Origin: Steinernema hermaphroditum
Taxonomy: Eukaryota; Nematoda; Chromadorea; Rhabditida; Steinernematidae
DNA length: 64,000 bases
Assembly (NCBI GenBank): GCA_030435675.1
Contig: CM059624.1
Span: forward strand, 520,769-584,768
Direction: 5' to 3'
The notes under the pieces are model-generated. The model did no database searches. It had not been told where the DNA came from and saw only the letters and a list, made by a program, of their open reading frames with translations. A program made the position numbers and the translations under genes. Every line of letters starts with the position of its first letter. The stretch's first letter is position 1. Shown in pieces: positions 12,101 through 22,836 of this stretch.

Positions 12101-15100
12101 ATTCTGGCGAACTGGGAGCCGAAGGTCACAGAGCGTAGCATAGGAAGTATAGTTGAAGCTATCCGCGCTGGCCTTTGTGACGCCGATGCCGAAGCTAGAC
12201 AGAAAGCTCGTGTTGCGTACGGCGAGCTAGAGGCGAAGTTTAATAAGCAGGCTATGTTCTTGTACCAGAGCTTGGACCCTTCGAAGCAGAAAATGCTCCA
12301 CGGACAAGTTAGTCAATCCTCATCAACGCATTCCGTTGCCAGCGAAAGAGATATTGCTCAGAAAAGAGGTTCAAACTAAGCTGCAATAGGCTGCAATTTT
12401 ACAACTACGATTTTAGCTGCCAATTACCACGCTCTTCGTTCCACTAGTGATATCAACATCGGTTCTGCGAGGCGTGTTCAGCAAACGCCGTCGCGCTACG
12501 CCAAGCCGACTCCGGCAGCGGTATCTGCCGTGCGGCCCCAAAGAACCACTGCCTCCTCGGTATCTGCTGCGCGACCTCCAATTGGTACTCAGAGGAAGGT
12601 TCTTTCCGCTCCTACTCCTCAACCGACATCCAAGTCGGTTTCTCAACGTAAGCAGCTCCATATTTTGTTCATCTTTTGCATTCTTGTTCAGCTGGAAGTC
12701 GCAGTACCTCTCCCAAGCGAACAACAACTTCAAAGCCGCGACTGGTCACTGGAGCAACTAATGGCTCACCGAATCGAATGTGTAAGTTGCTCGTTCATTT
12801 GTTTGACGTGGTTGTGAATCATCTGTCCGTTCGGCACCTGTAACTTCGTTAGACTAGAACCGTAAATGCAGAATTCAGTGTTCGCTCATGCACCGCATTT
12901 TTCAAGTGCTACTGACTTTTCGAGTTTATCTTAGTAGGCAAAAAGAAAGGAAGTGTGAAACAGAAGCGCTAACGTCGATTCGCCCTGCTTGTTGCTGCCT
13001 TTCCAAAGCTGCTTCCTTTAAAGCTCATGTTTTGCGATATTGTTGTGTTTACGATCTCGTTTTAATCATGTTAGCATGATGGAGTTACGGTGTCGGACGA
13101 GCAAATGTTTCTATCTATTTGAATAAAGTTCTATTGCGAATTTTCCAACTTTTAGATGCTCCACTTAAGCATAACGGTCGTTCCCTATCGGGCACCAATC
13201 GCGCTGAAATGGAGCGTGCTCTACAAGCCGCATTCGTAAGTATATGCTCACCGTTGCATGTGTATGACAAGTATTTTAAGAGGAATCATTCCACTGAATC
13301 AGATGGCAGTTTCGAAGGTGCTGCATTGTCCGAAGCTGTTCGCAACTGCGTCGCTCCATCGGCGCCCCAAAAGAAGGAAGGTCTCAAGGCACTTCAAATT
13401 TGTTTGTCGCAACAGACCCCACTGAACCACCGTGACGCTAAACGCGTCTATGACGCTCTCGCACATATGTTTCACGAGCGCAATACTAATGTTTGTAGCT
13501 CTATCTTTTACTTGATATTTTACCGCTGATTTAGATGCTCGGACAATACGCTCAAGTTTTTGCTGAATTTCTCGCCAACTATAGCGACCAAGTTGTCGAG
13601 TTTCTTCCGCAGATCCTGAGCCGACTATTGCCACGTATCGCTACAGAGCCACTGCCTTCGTCAAAGAAATACCTCAGGGAGGTCATGGGAAACATAGTTT
13701 CATATTTGCCCGCTCAAAATCAGTTCTTGGCGTTGTGCAAGCACATAACTGACCCGACACACACTCACAGTCTGCCCGTGAAGCAGCTGGTTCTTGCTCA
13801 GATGCGTGACGTTGTGAAGGGCGTCGACGCTTCTTCGGTGCTTCTGAATACTAGTGAGTGTCGCCTTGCATTCACGAAAATATTCCAATGGATGGAGGAT
13901 CTTAAGAGCGGCGATCAAGTTCGTTCTGTAAGTAGCCGATATTTAATCAGCAGATTTGAGGTCTCCGTTTTCAGTACGCTGACCAGCTATTCTTATCAAT
14001 GTTTGCTCTCAATCCGTCTGATTTGGCATCTCTTTTGTCAACTGTAAGCACTCACCACAAAGACTATGTTTACGACCTTCTCCAAGACTCAAAGAGGTAT
14101 GCATTTTGAATGACGCGTTTCTTATGCATTGAACCGGCAATGGTTTTAATGAACGTTGTTTAGTGCGGCTACGAGCGAAGACTCGTCTAACTTTAATGAT
14201 GACATTCGCGCGACAACAGCTTTGATCAACGATTTTGTGGTATCGAGCAACCATCGGATGCATGAATCCTCCAATTCGCCACCGTCGATGCTGTCCAGAC
14301 ACCGCAATAGTGGTCCGCTCTCTCCTAGGCACAACGACTCCGTAGATGGGCCGTCGACATCGGTAAGTTCTACATTTTGAGCATGTTTCCACTCTTGCGC
14401 TATTTGTAGATGTTTAACATCCGGGATCACCAAACGAGAGAGAAAAAGTCGGTTTCTCAACGTAAGCAGCTCCATATTTTGTTCATCTTTTGCATTCTTG
14501 TTCAGCTGGAAGTCGCAGTACCTCTCCCAAGCGAACAACAACTTCAAAGCCGCGAGTGGTCACTGGAGCAACTAATGGCTCACCGAATCGAATGTGTAAG
14601 TTGCTCGTTCATTTGTTTGACGTGGTTGTGAATCATCTGTCCGTTCGGCACCTGTAACTTCGTTAGACTAGAACCGTAAATGCAGAATTCAGTGTTCGCT
14701 CATGCACCGCATTTTTCAAGTGCTACTGACTTTTCGAGTTTATCTTAGTAGGCAAAAAGAAAGGAAGTGTGAAACAGAAGCGCTAACGTCGATTCGCCCT
14801 GTTTGTTGCTGCCTTTCCAAAGCTGCTTCCTTTAAAGGGACAGTGTGATCGTGAAAAAATTTTCTCAAATCTTTCTGAGAGTTCCACAACCCCTACCCAG
14901 TTTTTAACGGCGAACACGGTGGTGAAATCCGTTTCGCTGCAGGCCTGCAGGTTTTCGAACTACAATCCTTCTACCGGAAGCTGGCATTTACTGGATTTTG
15001 CTTGGTCTTAGCACGAAGTCCCTCAAAATTTCGATTGGTCTACTGTAGCCATTTCTTGCAACATAGGCGTCTCGAACACACTACCTTGGAGTGAGCGGTT

Positions 15101-17949
15101 GGTATAGTGGCAGTGTGTTGCGCTAGGAGACATCATGCCAAGGTTCGGTTCCCCGTCGAGCCGCAACTTTTTCTTCGACGTTTTAGGGCCGTTCTGAATT
15201 TCTACAAGATTCAGACATGCCTATGAGGGCAAAAAACAAGATGTGCAAAGGTTAAAGTAGAACCCAAGTAATAGCTGGATAGTACACGGACAAAATGGCA
15301 ATCTGGATTTTGAGGAAGCTCGTTGAAATTCAGAACGTCCCTAAAACGTCGAAGAAAAAGTTGTGGATCGACGGGGAACCGAACCTTGGCATGATGTCTC
15401 CTAGCGCATCACGCTACCACTGTACCAACCGCCCACTCGAAGGTAACGTGTTCGAGACGCCTATGTTGCAAGAAATGGCTACAGTAGACAAATCGAAATT
15501 ATCAGGGACTTCGTGCTAAGATCAAGCAAAATCCAGTAAATGCCAGCTTCCGGTAGAAGGATTGTAGCTCGAAAACCTGCAAGCCTGCAGCGAAACGGAT
15601 TTCACCACCGTGTTCGCCGTTAAAAACTGGGTAGGGGTTGTGGAACTCTCAGAAAGATTTGAGAAAATTTTTTCACGATCACACTGTCCCTTTAAAGCTC
15701 ATGTTTTGCGATATTGTTGTGTTTACGATCTCGTTTTAATCTTGTTAGCATGATGGAGTTACGGTGTCGGAAGAGCAAATGTTTCTATCTATCTGTATAA
15801 AGTTCTATTGCGAATTTTCCAACTTTTAGATGCTCCACTTAAGCATAACGGTCGTTCCCTATCGGGCACCAATCACGCTGAAATGGAGCGTGCTCTGCAA
15901 GCCGCATTCGTAAGTATATGCTCACCGTTGCATGTGTATGACAAGTATTTTAAGAGGAATCATTCCACTGAATCAGATGGCAGTTTCGAAGGTGCTGCAT
16001 TGTCCGAAGCTGTTCGCAACTGCGTCGCTCCATCGGCGCCCCAAAAGAAGGAAGGTCTCAAGGCACTTCAAATTTGTTTGTCGCAACAGACCCCACTGAA
16101 CCACCGTGACGCTAAACGCGTCTATGACGCTCTCGCACATATGTTTCACGAGCGCAATACTAATGTTTGTAGCTCTATCTTTTACTTGATATTTTACCGC
16201 TGATTTAGATGCTCGGACAATACGCTCAAGTTTTTGCTGAATTTCTCGCCAACTATAGCGACCAAGTTGTCGAGTTTCTTCCGCAGATCCTGAGCCGACT
16301 ATTGCCACGTATCGCTACAGAGCCACTGCCTTCGTCAAAGAAATACCTCAGGGAGGTCATGGGAAACATAGTTTCATATTTGCCCGCTCAAAATCAGTTC
16401 TTGGCGTTGTGCAAGCACATAACTGACCCGACACACACTCACAGTCTGCCCGTGAAGCAGCTGGTTCTTGCTCAGATGCGTGACGTTGTGAAGGGCGTCG
16501 ACGCTTCTTCGGTGCTTCTGAATACTAGTGAGTGTCGCCTTGCATTCACGAAAATATTCCAATGGATGGAGGATCTTAAGAGCGGCGATCAAGTTCGTTC
16601 TGTAAGTAGCCGATATTTAATCAGCAGATTTGAGGTCTCCGTTTTCAGTACGCTGACCAGCTATTCTTATTAATGTTTGCTCTCAATCCGTCTGATTTGG
16701 CATCTCTTTTGTCAACTGTAAGCACTCACCACAAAGACTATGTTTACGACCTTCTCCAAGACTCAAAGAGGTATGCATTTTGAATGACGCGTTTCTTATG
16801 CATTGAACCGGCAATGGTTTTAATGAACGTTGTTTAGTGCGGCTACGAGCGAAGACTCGTCTAACTTTAATGATGACATTCGCGCGACGACAGCTTTGAT
16901 CAACGATTTTGTGGTATCGAGCAACCATCGGATGCATGAATCCTCCAATTCGCCATCGTCGATGCTGTCCAGACACTGCAATGGTGGTCCGCTCTCTCCT
17001 AGGCACAACGACTCCGTAGATGGGCCGTCGACATCGGTAAGTTCTACATTTTGAGCATGTTTCCACTCTTGTGCTATTTGTAGATGTTTAACATCCGGGA
17101 TCACCAAACGAAATTGATTACCGATATATGCTCGATTCTGCATTCGCGTGATGAAAGCCCTGACGACAAGCTGCAGGCACTGGGAATGCTATCACAAATG
17201 ACCCGAGATGGCTCCTTCACGCTTTGGGAGGACCACTTCGGTCAGATCATCGTTGTCATCATGCAAGTGCTGAAGAATTCATCTGGGGAGCTCAAGAAGG
17301 CTGCATTGAGAGCGGTCAAAGATATTTGGTTAGTTTCTTTCACTCAGGCATTTGTATGTATGAAGATGATATCGTTTCAGTAGCAGCCAAGCATCTCGCT
17401 TCAATAGTGTTGCTGAAATGACGATCAGCGGCGTACTCAAAGCGTTCAACGACCCCGAAGCGGCTGTTACGAGAATGGCAGAAGATTGTGGTTCCACGCT
17501 GGCCACTCACCTCAATGTTCAAGTCTGTCTCCGTGTGCTTCTGCCTGTGGTAAACTCTGGATCTGCCGACCCATCTGCTGTCAGTGGTGCCATCAAGATG
17601 ATCGGCAAACTCCTCGAAAGTGTGACGCCGGAGCAAGTTATGTCCATGCTCCCTACCGTAGCTCCTGGGATTGTTGAAGTACGTCAGGGTTGTCAGCACC
17701 GCAAATTCTATGGTTGACCTTTTTAGGCGTACAACAGCGACAATAGTTCGATCAGAAGAGCGTCTGTCCTTGTGCTTGTCGGAATTTACAACATCGTAGG
17801 AGATAAAATTATGCCGTACATGCAAGAATTGAATAAGACTAAAGTAAGGAGCATATTCTCTATTCATATCTAAACTTGAGTATTTCCAGCTAACACTATT
17901 TGAAGTCTACATCAAGAAGGTACAGAACGGAACGGCCAATATACATTGA
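6169..17949 (+). CDS. CLASP microtubule plus-end protein with duplicated TOG3 exons
   Basis: Known role of the family: rescue and stabilisation of microtubules at plus ends, kinetochores and the cell cortex. Exons read: 6169-6342, 7573-7853, 7899-8231, about 9495-9772 (start uncertain), 11427-11623, 11673-11957, 12005-12368, 12417-12647, 12692-12781, 13156-13235, 13281-13490, 13535-13927, 13975-14096, 14164-14362, 14410-14461; then a second set 14506-14595, 15830-15909, 15955-16164, 16209-16601, 16649-16770, 16838-17036; then 17084-17328, 17381-17678, 17727-17843, 17890-17949. The first three exons give TOG1. The exons at 11427-12368 give TOG2 (AGAVSEDQFRQAF, KDLRSQVCREGCIT, NSAKVMATSG). A Ser/Arg-rich linker follows (SDINIGSARR, SRSTSPKR), then TOG3 twice, then the C-terminal TOG ending in a KNK-type tail. 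Splice phases hold throughout, including across the duplication junction. Confidence 0.88.
12632..14437 (+). repeat. Intragenic tandem duplication, copy 1
   Basis: This block is repeated almost base for base at 14446-17109 once the 856-bp insertion is set aside. The junction lies in the exon starting at 14410, where caccaaacga is followed by an 8-bp filler (14438-14445) and then by the start of the unit (aagtcggtttctcaacg). Coding differences between copies are few: NRAEM/NHAEM, SPPSMLSRHRNSG/SPSSMLSRHCNGG, and one Ser/Leu change. Confidence 0.9.
15093..15164 (+). other. tRNA-like module (left arm)
   Basis: The A box TGGTATAGTGG is at 15100 and the B box GGTTCGGTTCC at 15142 (42 bp apart). 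It is mirrored at 15363-15434 in the other arm. Confidence 0.6.
15363..15434 (-). other. tRNA-like module (right arm)
   Basis: The B box reads leftward from 15385 and the A box from 15427 (TGGTACAGTGG). It is the inverted partner of 15093-15164, so transcription from both modules would converge. Confidence 0.6.
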
Positions 17950-18224
17950 TTGATAAACTGATATTTGTTGTGCAATTGTACCAAATAGTCACTTTTCGGG
18001 TTACAAGGCCGCGCGGGGAGTCGACTATCGATCTTGACACAACGATTCACCGTCGCGGTTGAACTGACTGTTCGCGCAAGGTCGCGCGGTGTTTGCTGCC
18101 AGCATGGCCGCTTCCGATTACCGTTTCACATCGTCCAGACAGTACAGTACTTGGCATACAGCAATAAGGAAACAGTCATCCCCTCTGTTCCTTTAGGCCA
18201 TTCATATTGTAGGACGGTGCGCCG
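17950..18224. other. No gene seen
   Basis: CLASP 3' flank. A GC-rich patch with gtcgcgcggtg-type motifs is present; no coding signal. Confidence 0.4.
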
Positions 18225-19557
18225 TCATCGGAATCTTGGCAAGGAAGTCTGGTAAGCACTTCTTCCATCTTCGCTGGCAATTTCTTTACGTCTTCCTCTT
18301 TCTTCCTTTCCTGCTTCTTCGCTTGTCGTTCCTGTGGACCTTTCTTCTCTTGGTCTCTTATCTTCACTGCCAGCTGTACATTTGATCGTCATCTCGTCGG
18401 CCAGGGCGTTGATCAGGATCGACTTGCCCGTTCCGGCCGTGCCACTGACGAAGAGGCGAAGTGGATCAACCACCTCCCCGTCATCGGCTTCCTGCTGCTT
18501 GCTCACTTGCTCAGTAACCAAGTCGAAGATTTCCTTTTGCACTGAGTTGAGACCGCCGACATTATCTTCATGCTGAGCAGCGTCCACTGCTCTGTCGAAG
18601 GTTACGAGCTCTTCTTCGATGTTATCCTCAACATCCTGCTCCTTCATCGCCTCCTTTTCCTGGGCCTTCCGCTCCCTCACTAGCCGGTCCATTTCAGCCC
18701 TCTTGTTTTGTGTATCCCTAAAAACCCACACTAATTGAAAGAGTACTCATAAGTTTCACTTACATAAAAAGTTGAATGTCATGAAGAGCGTCTCTCTCCC
18801 CATCACGTTCCAGCGTGTCCATATACGCTAGCCAACGGTTCTTGAACGAAGGGAAATTCACGATCATGTTCTCTTCGCTTCGCCATGGGATGAACATAAG
18901 GCAGAGTCTTCTGTAGAAGTCCTCCACGCTCTTCTCGTCGTCTTCGACAATATTCGGCCAAAATATTCTTGGAACTTGAGGTCTTCTTTTCCGCATTATT
19001 TTCCCGTTGTTGCCGGTAATGGGGTAACCGGATCCTACGTCCATCAGCGGATGGCAAAAGAATGGACTGCCCTTCTTCATAACGTGGAACTGATGTCGAA
19101 AGACTGAAGAGGCTCCTGCCCCGTTTGGATCGGGTTCGCCTTAATAGACCGATGGACCGTTTCGCGGTCCGCTCTGTCCTCCATCGTTCTCTTCGTCCGA
19201 GTCTTCCAACGCTCCATTCCCGTCGATGTTGCGCTCATGCAGTCTGTCGCGCAACGTAGACTTCTCTCCGACGATTTCGAAATGAAGCATTAAATTAAAC
19301 AGCGACATATTGTTCAACGCTCCATCGCGTCGTGGGTAATAGGTATCTATCCAATTATCCATGTAGGCGGCGGCACTGTCGTTGCCGCCTAATTTCGATG
19401 CTTCTTTAAGCATTGAAGTAGCAGCAGGAACTTGGCTTTTCTTCATAGCTGGCTCTTGCGTACTGCTCTTCTTAAACAGCCCGCTCGTGTTGCGCTTCCT
19501 TACTTCGAAACCTTTGGAAGACACAAACTTTCCAGAAGAGTTGCGCTTGGGAGGCAT
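18225..19557 (-). pseudogene. Helitron/PIF1-helicase-like transposon remnant
   Basis: Three consecutive minus-strand frames. 19557-19141 starts MPPKRNSSGKF and is basic, then acidic; not recognised. 19080-18760 has EDFYRRLCLMFIPWRSEEN and FKNRWLAY, which resembles the helicase-side region of Helitron proteins. 18731-18225 contains LNSVQKEIFDLV and a Walker A motif GTAGTGKS followed by ILINALADE, the start of a PIF1-like helicase. After Walker A the frame turns into low-complexity Lys/Glu sequence and ends, so the rest of the helicase is missing. A possible intron at 18733-18765 has good splice signals but does not keep frame. No Rep/HUH domain or 3' hairpin was found. Confidence 0.55.
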
Positions 19558-19842
19558 TGTTGCTTTTCTGAAATTGTACTCGTACGATACTGAACTTAAA
19601 TATTTTAAGATGATAATTCTTTGCTCGCAACGCGTTTACAGTTCACAGCGGCGCGTGACTGCGAAGTGATACGCGCCGATCGGGCTACGGTGTGGTGGGA
19701 CGGATAGAGGGTGGGCTGGGGAGTCGAACGCACATAAACTCCGCGGCCCGAAATTAAGGCATGTACCCAAAACATGGCCACGAAGTTGCAAAAATTCACA
19801 GCAGTCGGTACTAGTACGACCGCAATGTCCATTCGAGAGGGT

Positions 19843-19904
19843 GTGTTTGTGGTCGAGTGGTAGTGCTCTCGGACGCCTATGTTTTGAGTGGTCGGGTTCG
19901 AACC
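19843..19904 (+). other. tRNA-like module, interrupted
   Basis: The A box TGGTCGAGTGG is at 19850 and the B box GGTTCGAACC at 19895 (45 bp apart). It is cut after the B box by a block starting cagggctgtgcgaaactc. Confidence 0.6.
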
Positions 19905-20052
19905 AGGGCTGTGCGAAACTCAAAACTCGGATGTCAAAACTCAAAACTCAAAACTTTTTTGACGACCTCAAAACCAAAACTCAAAACTCAAAACCAAAAC
20001 TCAAAACTCAAAACTTAAAGCCATTTCTGACAGTCTCTCCTGACTGGAAATC
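19905..20052 (+). repeat. CTCAAAA short tandem array inside tRNA-like module
   Basis: An array of ctcaaaac/caaaac units, preceded by cagggctgtgcg, which looks like a hAT-type terminus. The host sequence gtcgggttcgaacc occurs on both sides, so the block was inserted and the T-arm motif duplicated. No matching right terminus was found. Confidence 0.5.
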
Positions 20053-20342
20053 GTCGGGTTCGAACCCCTGAGGGTCTCGACTTTTTTACTTATCTTCAAT
20101 CAACCTCTCTTATATGTTTTGTGCGTTACTCTGATTATTATTGTCACGGTCTACCTATCCGAATAACAGCACCAGTTTCACCGGAAACACACAAACTCAA
20201 TTTGCTGCTACTGAAAGTAGGACTTTCCAGGACCCCTTTGCATCTGTGCAAAAATATAAGGTTGCCTACAAGAATTACGTGCATCCACCACGTTCTTTGC
20301 GCGTTTTGCACTGATCCATTTCTGTTCAGGCACGTCACGACT

Positions 20343-21060
20343 ATGGCGAGCGATGCGAAACTCCCAGGAGCGGACCAGCTATCCGAGCAAAAACAAGGTA
20401 AACCTTGTTTCAAGAGAAAGTGTAACATGGGTTGGATTGTAGATCTTCAATTCCGACCAGACCGGATTGAAGCTTGAACTACGTGCTGGTCGAACTCTGG
20501 CGATCAAAGGTTCCAAGCACATCAGAGTTGTCGTTCAGAGGGAGAACGCTCTCACCCGCAGCTTGACTCTCCAACCTGTCATCTCTGCCGATGGGTTTCA
20601 GCAAACCCCCATGGTGGTTTGCTTTCTTGGATCGATGTTAATGGAATGTATTTTTGCCTAACGGTGGAGAGGATTCCGTTCTACTTTTCCGACTCGTGGA
20701 CGGGATACAGCCGCGCCATGAACGAATTTGGAGCCCAAAACCGTCAAATTGAATTCCATATTATACCGCCCCACACGACCGGAGATTTACAACCGCTCGA
20801 TGTTTTTTTTCAATCGACAGCTCAAGGCCTTCCACCGCCATCTCACTGAACTTCTGTGCCGCTGGAGACCGGATTTTGTCGTGTCAGTAAGACGCAATCT
20901 TGCTAAAATGCTTAATTTGCTTGTATTCCAATTTACTGCCACTCGGTTCCGCCCCATGATTCAATTAGCATGGCAAAAAGCCGGTCTGATGGAACGCGTA
21001 AACATGCCTTTTTTGACTCTTGATAGTTTTTGTTTTTTTTCACGCATGCACGAAAACGTG
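20343..21060 (+). pseudogene. Tc5/pogo-like DDE transposase remnant
   Basis: A short exon (20343-20396) is followed by a 45-nt intron and an exon from 20443. Recognisable parts of the DDE_1 family: FNSDQTG (first catalytic Asp), GRTLAIKG, NALTRSLTLQPVISADG, then FSDSWTGY, IIPPHTTGDLQPLDV, and a C-terminal stretch with FHRHLTELL and FRPMIQLAWQKAG. The middle, between ISADG and SDSWTG, is largely deleted. The frame shifts by one base in a T8 run (20803-20810) right after PLDVFF. It is therefore a broken copy. Confidence 0.75.
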
Positions 21061-21079
21061 GCTGCCGATGACATTGGAG

Positions 21080-21561
21080 GGAACGTTCGTTTTGGAGCGG
21101 TTCGAGCTCTTCAGTGACCTGCGATCTGAAAATCTTCGTCTTCAACTTGATGCCAATGTTATTTACCGTCCGGTAAATCTTCCTTCCATAGTTCTCGAGC
21201 TCGGCCGTGTACCACTTGATATTGTTGAGATCCATCTTGAGCCGGTTAACTTTCTCTCTCAACCCCAAAAACTTGTTGTGAACAAAGGCGTCGTAGAGGA
21301 GTCCGAGCGGTTTCACTGCGAGTCCGAGCAGAGCAAATGGTGACCTCTTAGTTCGGTTTTCCTGCGGCTCCGTTGAGCAGTCGTAATCGAAGTTCAACAG
21401 GAAGATCATTCTAGAAGCAGGCGTACTCCGCCGCACTTCTATGCACGACAACACACTCAAGAATTCGATTAAAGCCAGCTATTCCGACATGACTCTCAGG
21501 ATCAGCCAACTTTTCCTGAAGATTTGCAACGAATTCGCGGGTGTTGTCTTCATAAACGTAC
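21080..21561 (-). pseudogene. Unrecognised fragment with dibasic site and coiled-coil
   Basis: The minus-strand frame from 21460 contains RTKR followed by a hydrophobic stretch (FALLGLAVKPLGLL) and then a heptad-like helix (about 45 residues, LREKVNRLKMDL and on). Upstream, 21561-21427 reads as a possible exon (EFVANLQEKLADPESH) in another frame. A dibasic site, hydrophobic segment and coiled coil in this order also occur in viral-type fusion glycoproteins and in some secreted proteins. I cannot assign the family and no neighbour supports either reading. Confidence 0.3.
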
Positions 21562-21869
21562 TCAATGTACTTTCAAAAGGGGTATCTGAAAAGAATATAT
21601 GGGAGATTTTAGTAAATAGTTCATGAAATAGTTTTCTATCTCTTCCTGTCCGCTAGTGAAAAGAAAATGGGAGAGGCTGAGCACTCATTCTACTTAAGCA
21701 CGATCATAGTGATTAATGTTTGATCAATCATGTGCGAAAATTGAATAAAGTTGACAAGATTTTTCTTTTCTTTTCTGTGCATTAGCAGAAAAGAATAACT
21801 GCAACTAATGGAGTACACCTTTCCGGTGCCTACGACATGAGCATCTGGGAAGCAATCGGCACACAATAG

Positions 21870-22147
21870 CAGAGATGGGCAACGGTTGAGCCGACTCAAC
21901 CGATTCGTGAGGCGGTTGACGGTTGACGGCTCACGGCTCAGCCGACCCTATCCGTCAACCGTTTCAACCGGTTGGCCAACCGACTCATCCGTCGGCTCAA
22001 CCGTTCAGCCGATTGCCTCTCGGCATGTATACTGCAGGCGGTCCCAACCGTCTCTTTGCGTCAGTGCGGAAAGGCCAGACGAACGGCTGATGGATCGGCT
22101 GAGCCGTTCAACGGCTAGCCGATCCGATCCATTCCTGCCCATCTCTG
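21870..22147. mobile_element. hAT-type MITE (CAGAGATGGGCA family)
   Basis: The 278-bp element begins CAGAGATGGGCAACGG and ends TTCCTGCCCATCTCTG. The flanks cacaatag and cacaggag form an 8-bp target duplication with two mismatches. The interior is a mosaic of GGTTGAGCCG, CGGTTGACGG and their complements. Same family as 3535-3658. Confidence 0.75.
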
Positions 22148-22836
22148 CACAGGAGTAACAAGGGTAATTGTGAAGCAATTGGGTGTACCGTATAAACTTG
22201 TTTTTTGGCAGTTAGCGGAAGAACAACTGACCGAAGACGCTTGAAATTCAAAAGGGGATGCCTCAAAGCGCAAAAATGGGGATGCCCTTAAGCGCTGAAA
22301 TGGGGATGCCTCAAAGCAAAGGGAATGCGCGAAAGCATACAAAACTTCTAAAATTCCAAAGGGGACGCGTGAAACGGCTCTTTGCCAGCTACTCTACCAT
22401 TTTTTGATAAGCGACGATTTGACTTCGTGAGGTCGGCGCCGATATCGCTATGCGAGTCGTTCATATCAGTAGTTTAGACGTGACTTACCAGAAATTAAAG
22501 AGAAAGCTCGACTTTCAGCGAAACCTTATGTAATGACGGCGTTGACCACAGAATTCCATTTAAATATACCATTTGCAATGCAGTGCAATTTTGGGCATTA
22601 CCTGCAATTAAGTGTGTTGAAACTACTCTGATACACTACAAAATTACACCAAATTGTAAAGATAGACGAGTTCATTTCAGGGTGTGCCATTTTTAGGTGG
22701 ATACGGGGGAGAGGGTCCCACGCTCTGGAAGGAGCGCTGCTTAGTGACTGATCGAGATGGCGGCAAGTGCAGATGGTTCCGTTGCGCGATGTGCCGCTTG
22801 TTGTCGACAGATTAGGTTCGGTCGACGACTTGGGAA
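22148..22836. repeat. Minor GGGGATGCC tandem repeat; otherwise no gene
   Basis: At 22253-22340 about three imperfect units of ggggatgcctcaaagcgcaa occur in tandem. The rest of the segment has no supported coding or RNA feature. Confidence 0.5.

Larger units (their letters stand above)
14836..15691. mobile_element. Foldback element with AGGGAC ends in TTAA
   Basis: The termini are AGGGACAGTGTGATCG and its complement, inside TTAA on both sides (14832-14835 and 15692-15695). The empty site survives in the other CLASP copy at 13018-13024 (cctttaaagct), which proves insertion with a TTAA-compatible duplication. Arms of about 380 bp are near-perfect inverted repeats, each with a tRNA-like module. 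TTAA targeting is typical of piggyBac-type transposases; assignment is an inference. It sits wholly inside an intron. Confidence 0.9.
14446..17109 (+). repeat. Intragenic tandem duplication, copy 2
   Basis: The second copy of the CLASP exon block contains all seven exon equivalents with intact splice sites and phase. Its intron between exons 14506-14595 and 15830-15909 carries the foldback insertion 14836-15691. After 17109 the sequence continues into the downstream unduplicated exons, so this copy holds the ancestral right boundary and copy 1 the ancestral left boundary. Confidence 0.9.
19660..20072 (+). mobile_element. Truncated arm of a CAAGGGA-type foldback element
   Basis: 19665-19904 matches, in inverted orientation, the arm at 34600-34835 (shared gcgaagtgatacgcgccgat, ctccgcggcccgaaattaa, tggtcgagtggtag). 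The terminal CAAGGGAACC is missing. The tRNA-like module is interrupted at 19904 and its T-arm sequence gtcgggttcgaacc reappears at about 20054. Confidence 0.6.

Noticed and set aside
15295..15519. 74-residue plus-strand frame inside the CLASP intron
   Set aside because: It is a translation of the foldback element arm, overlapping the tRNA-like module.
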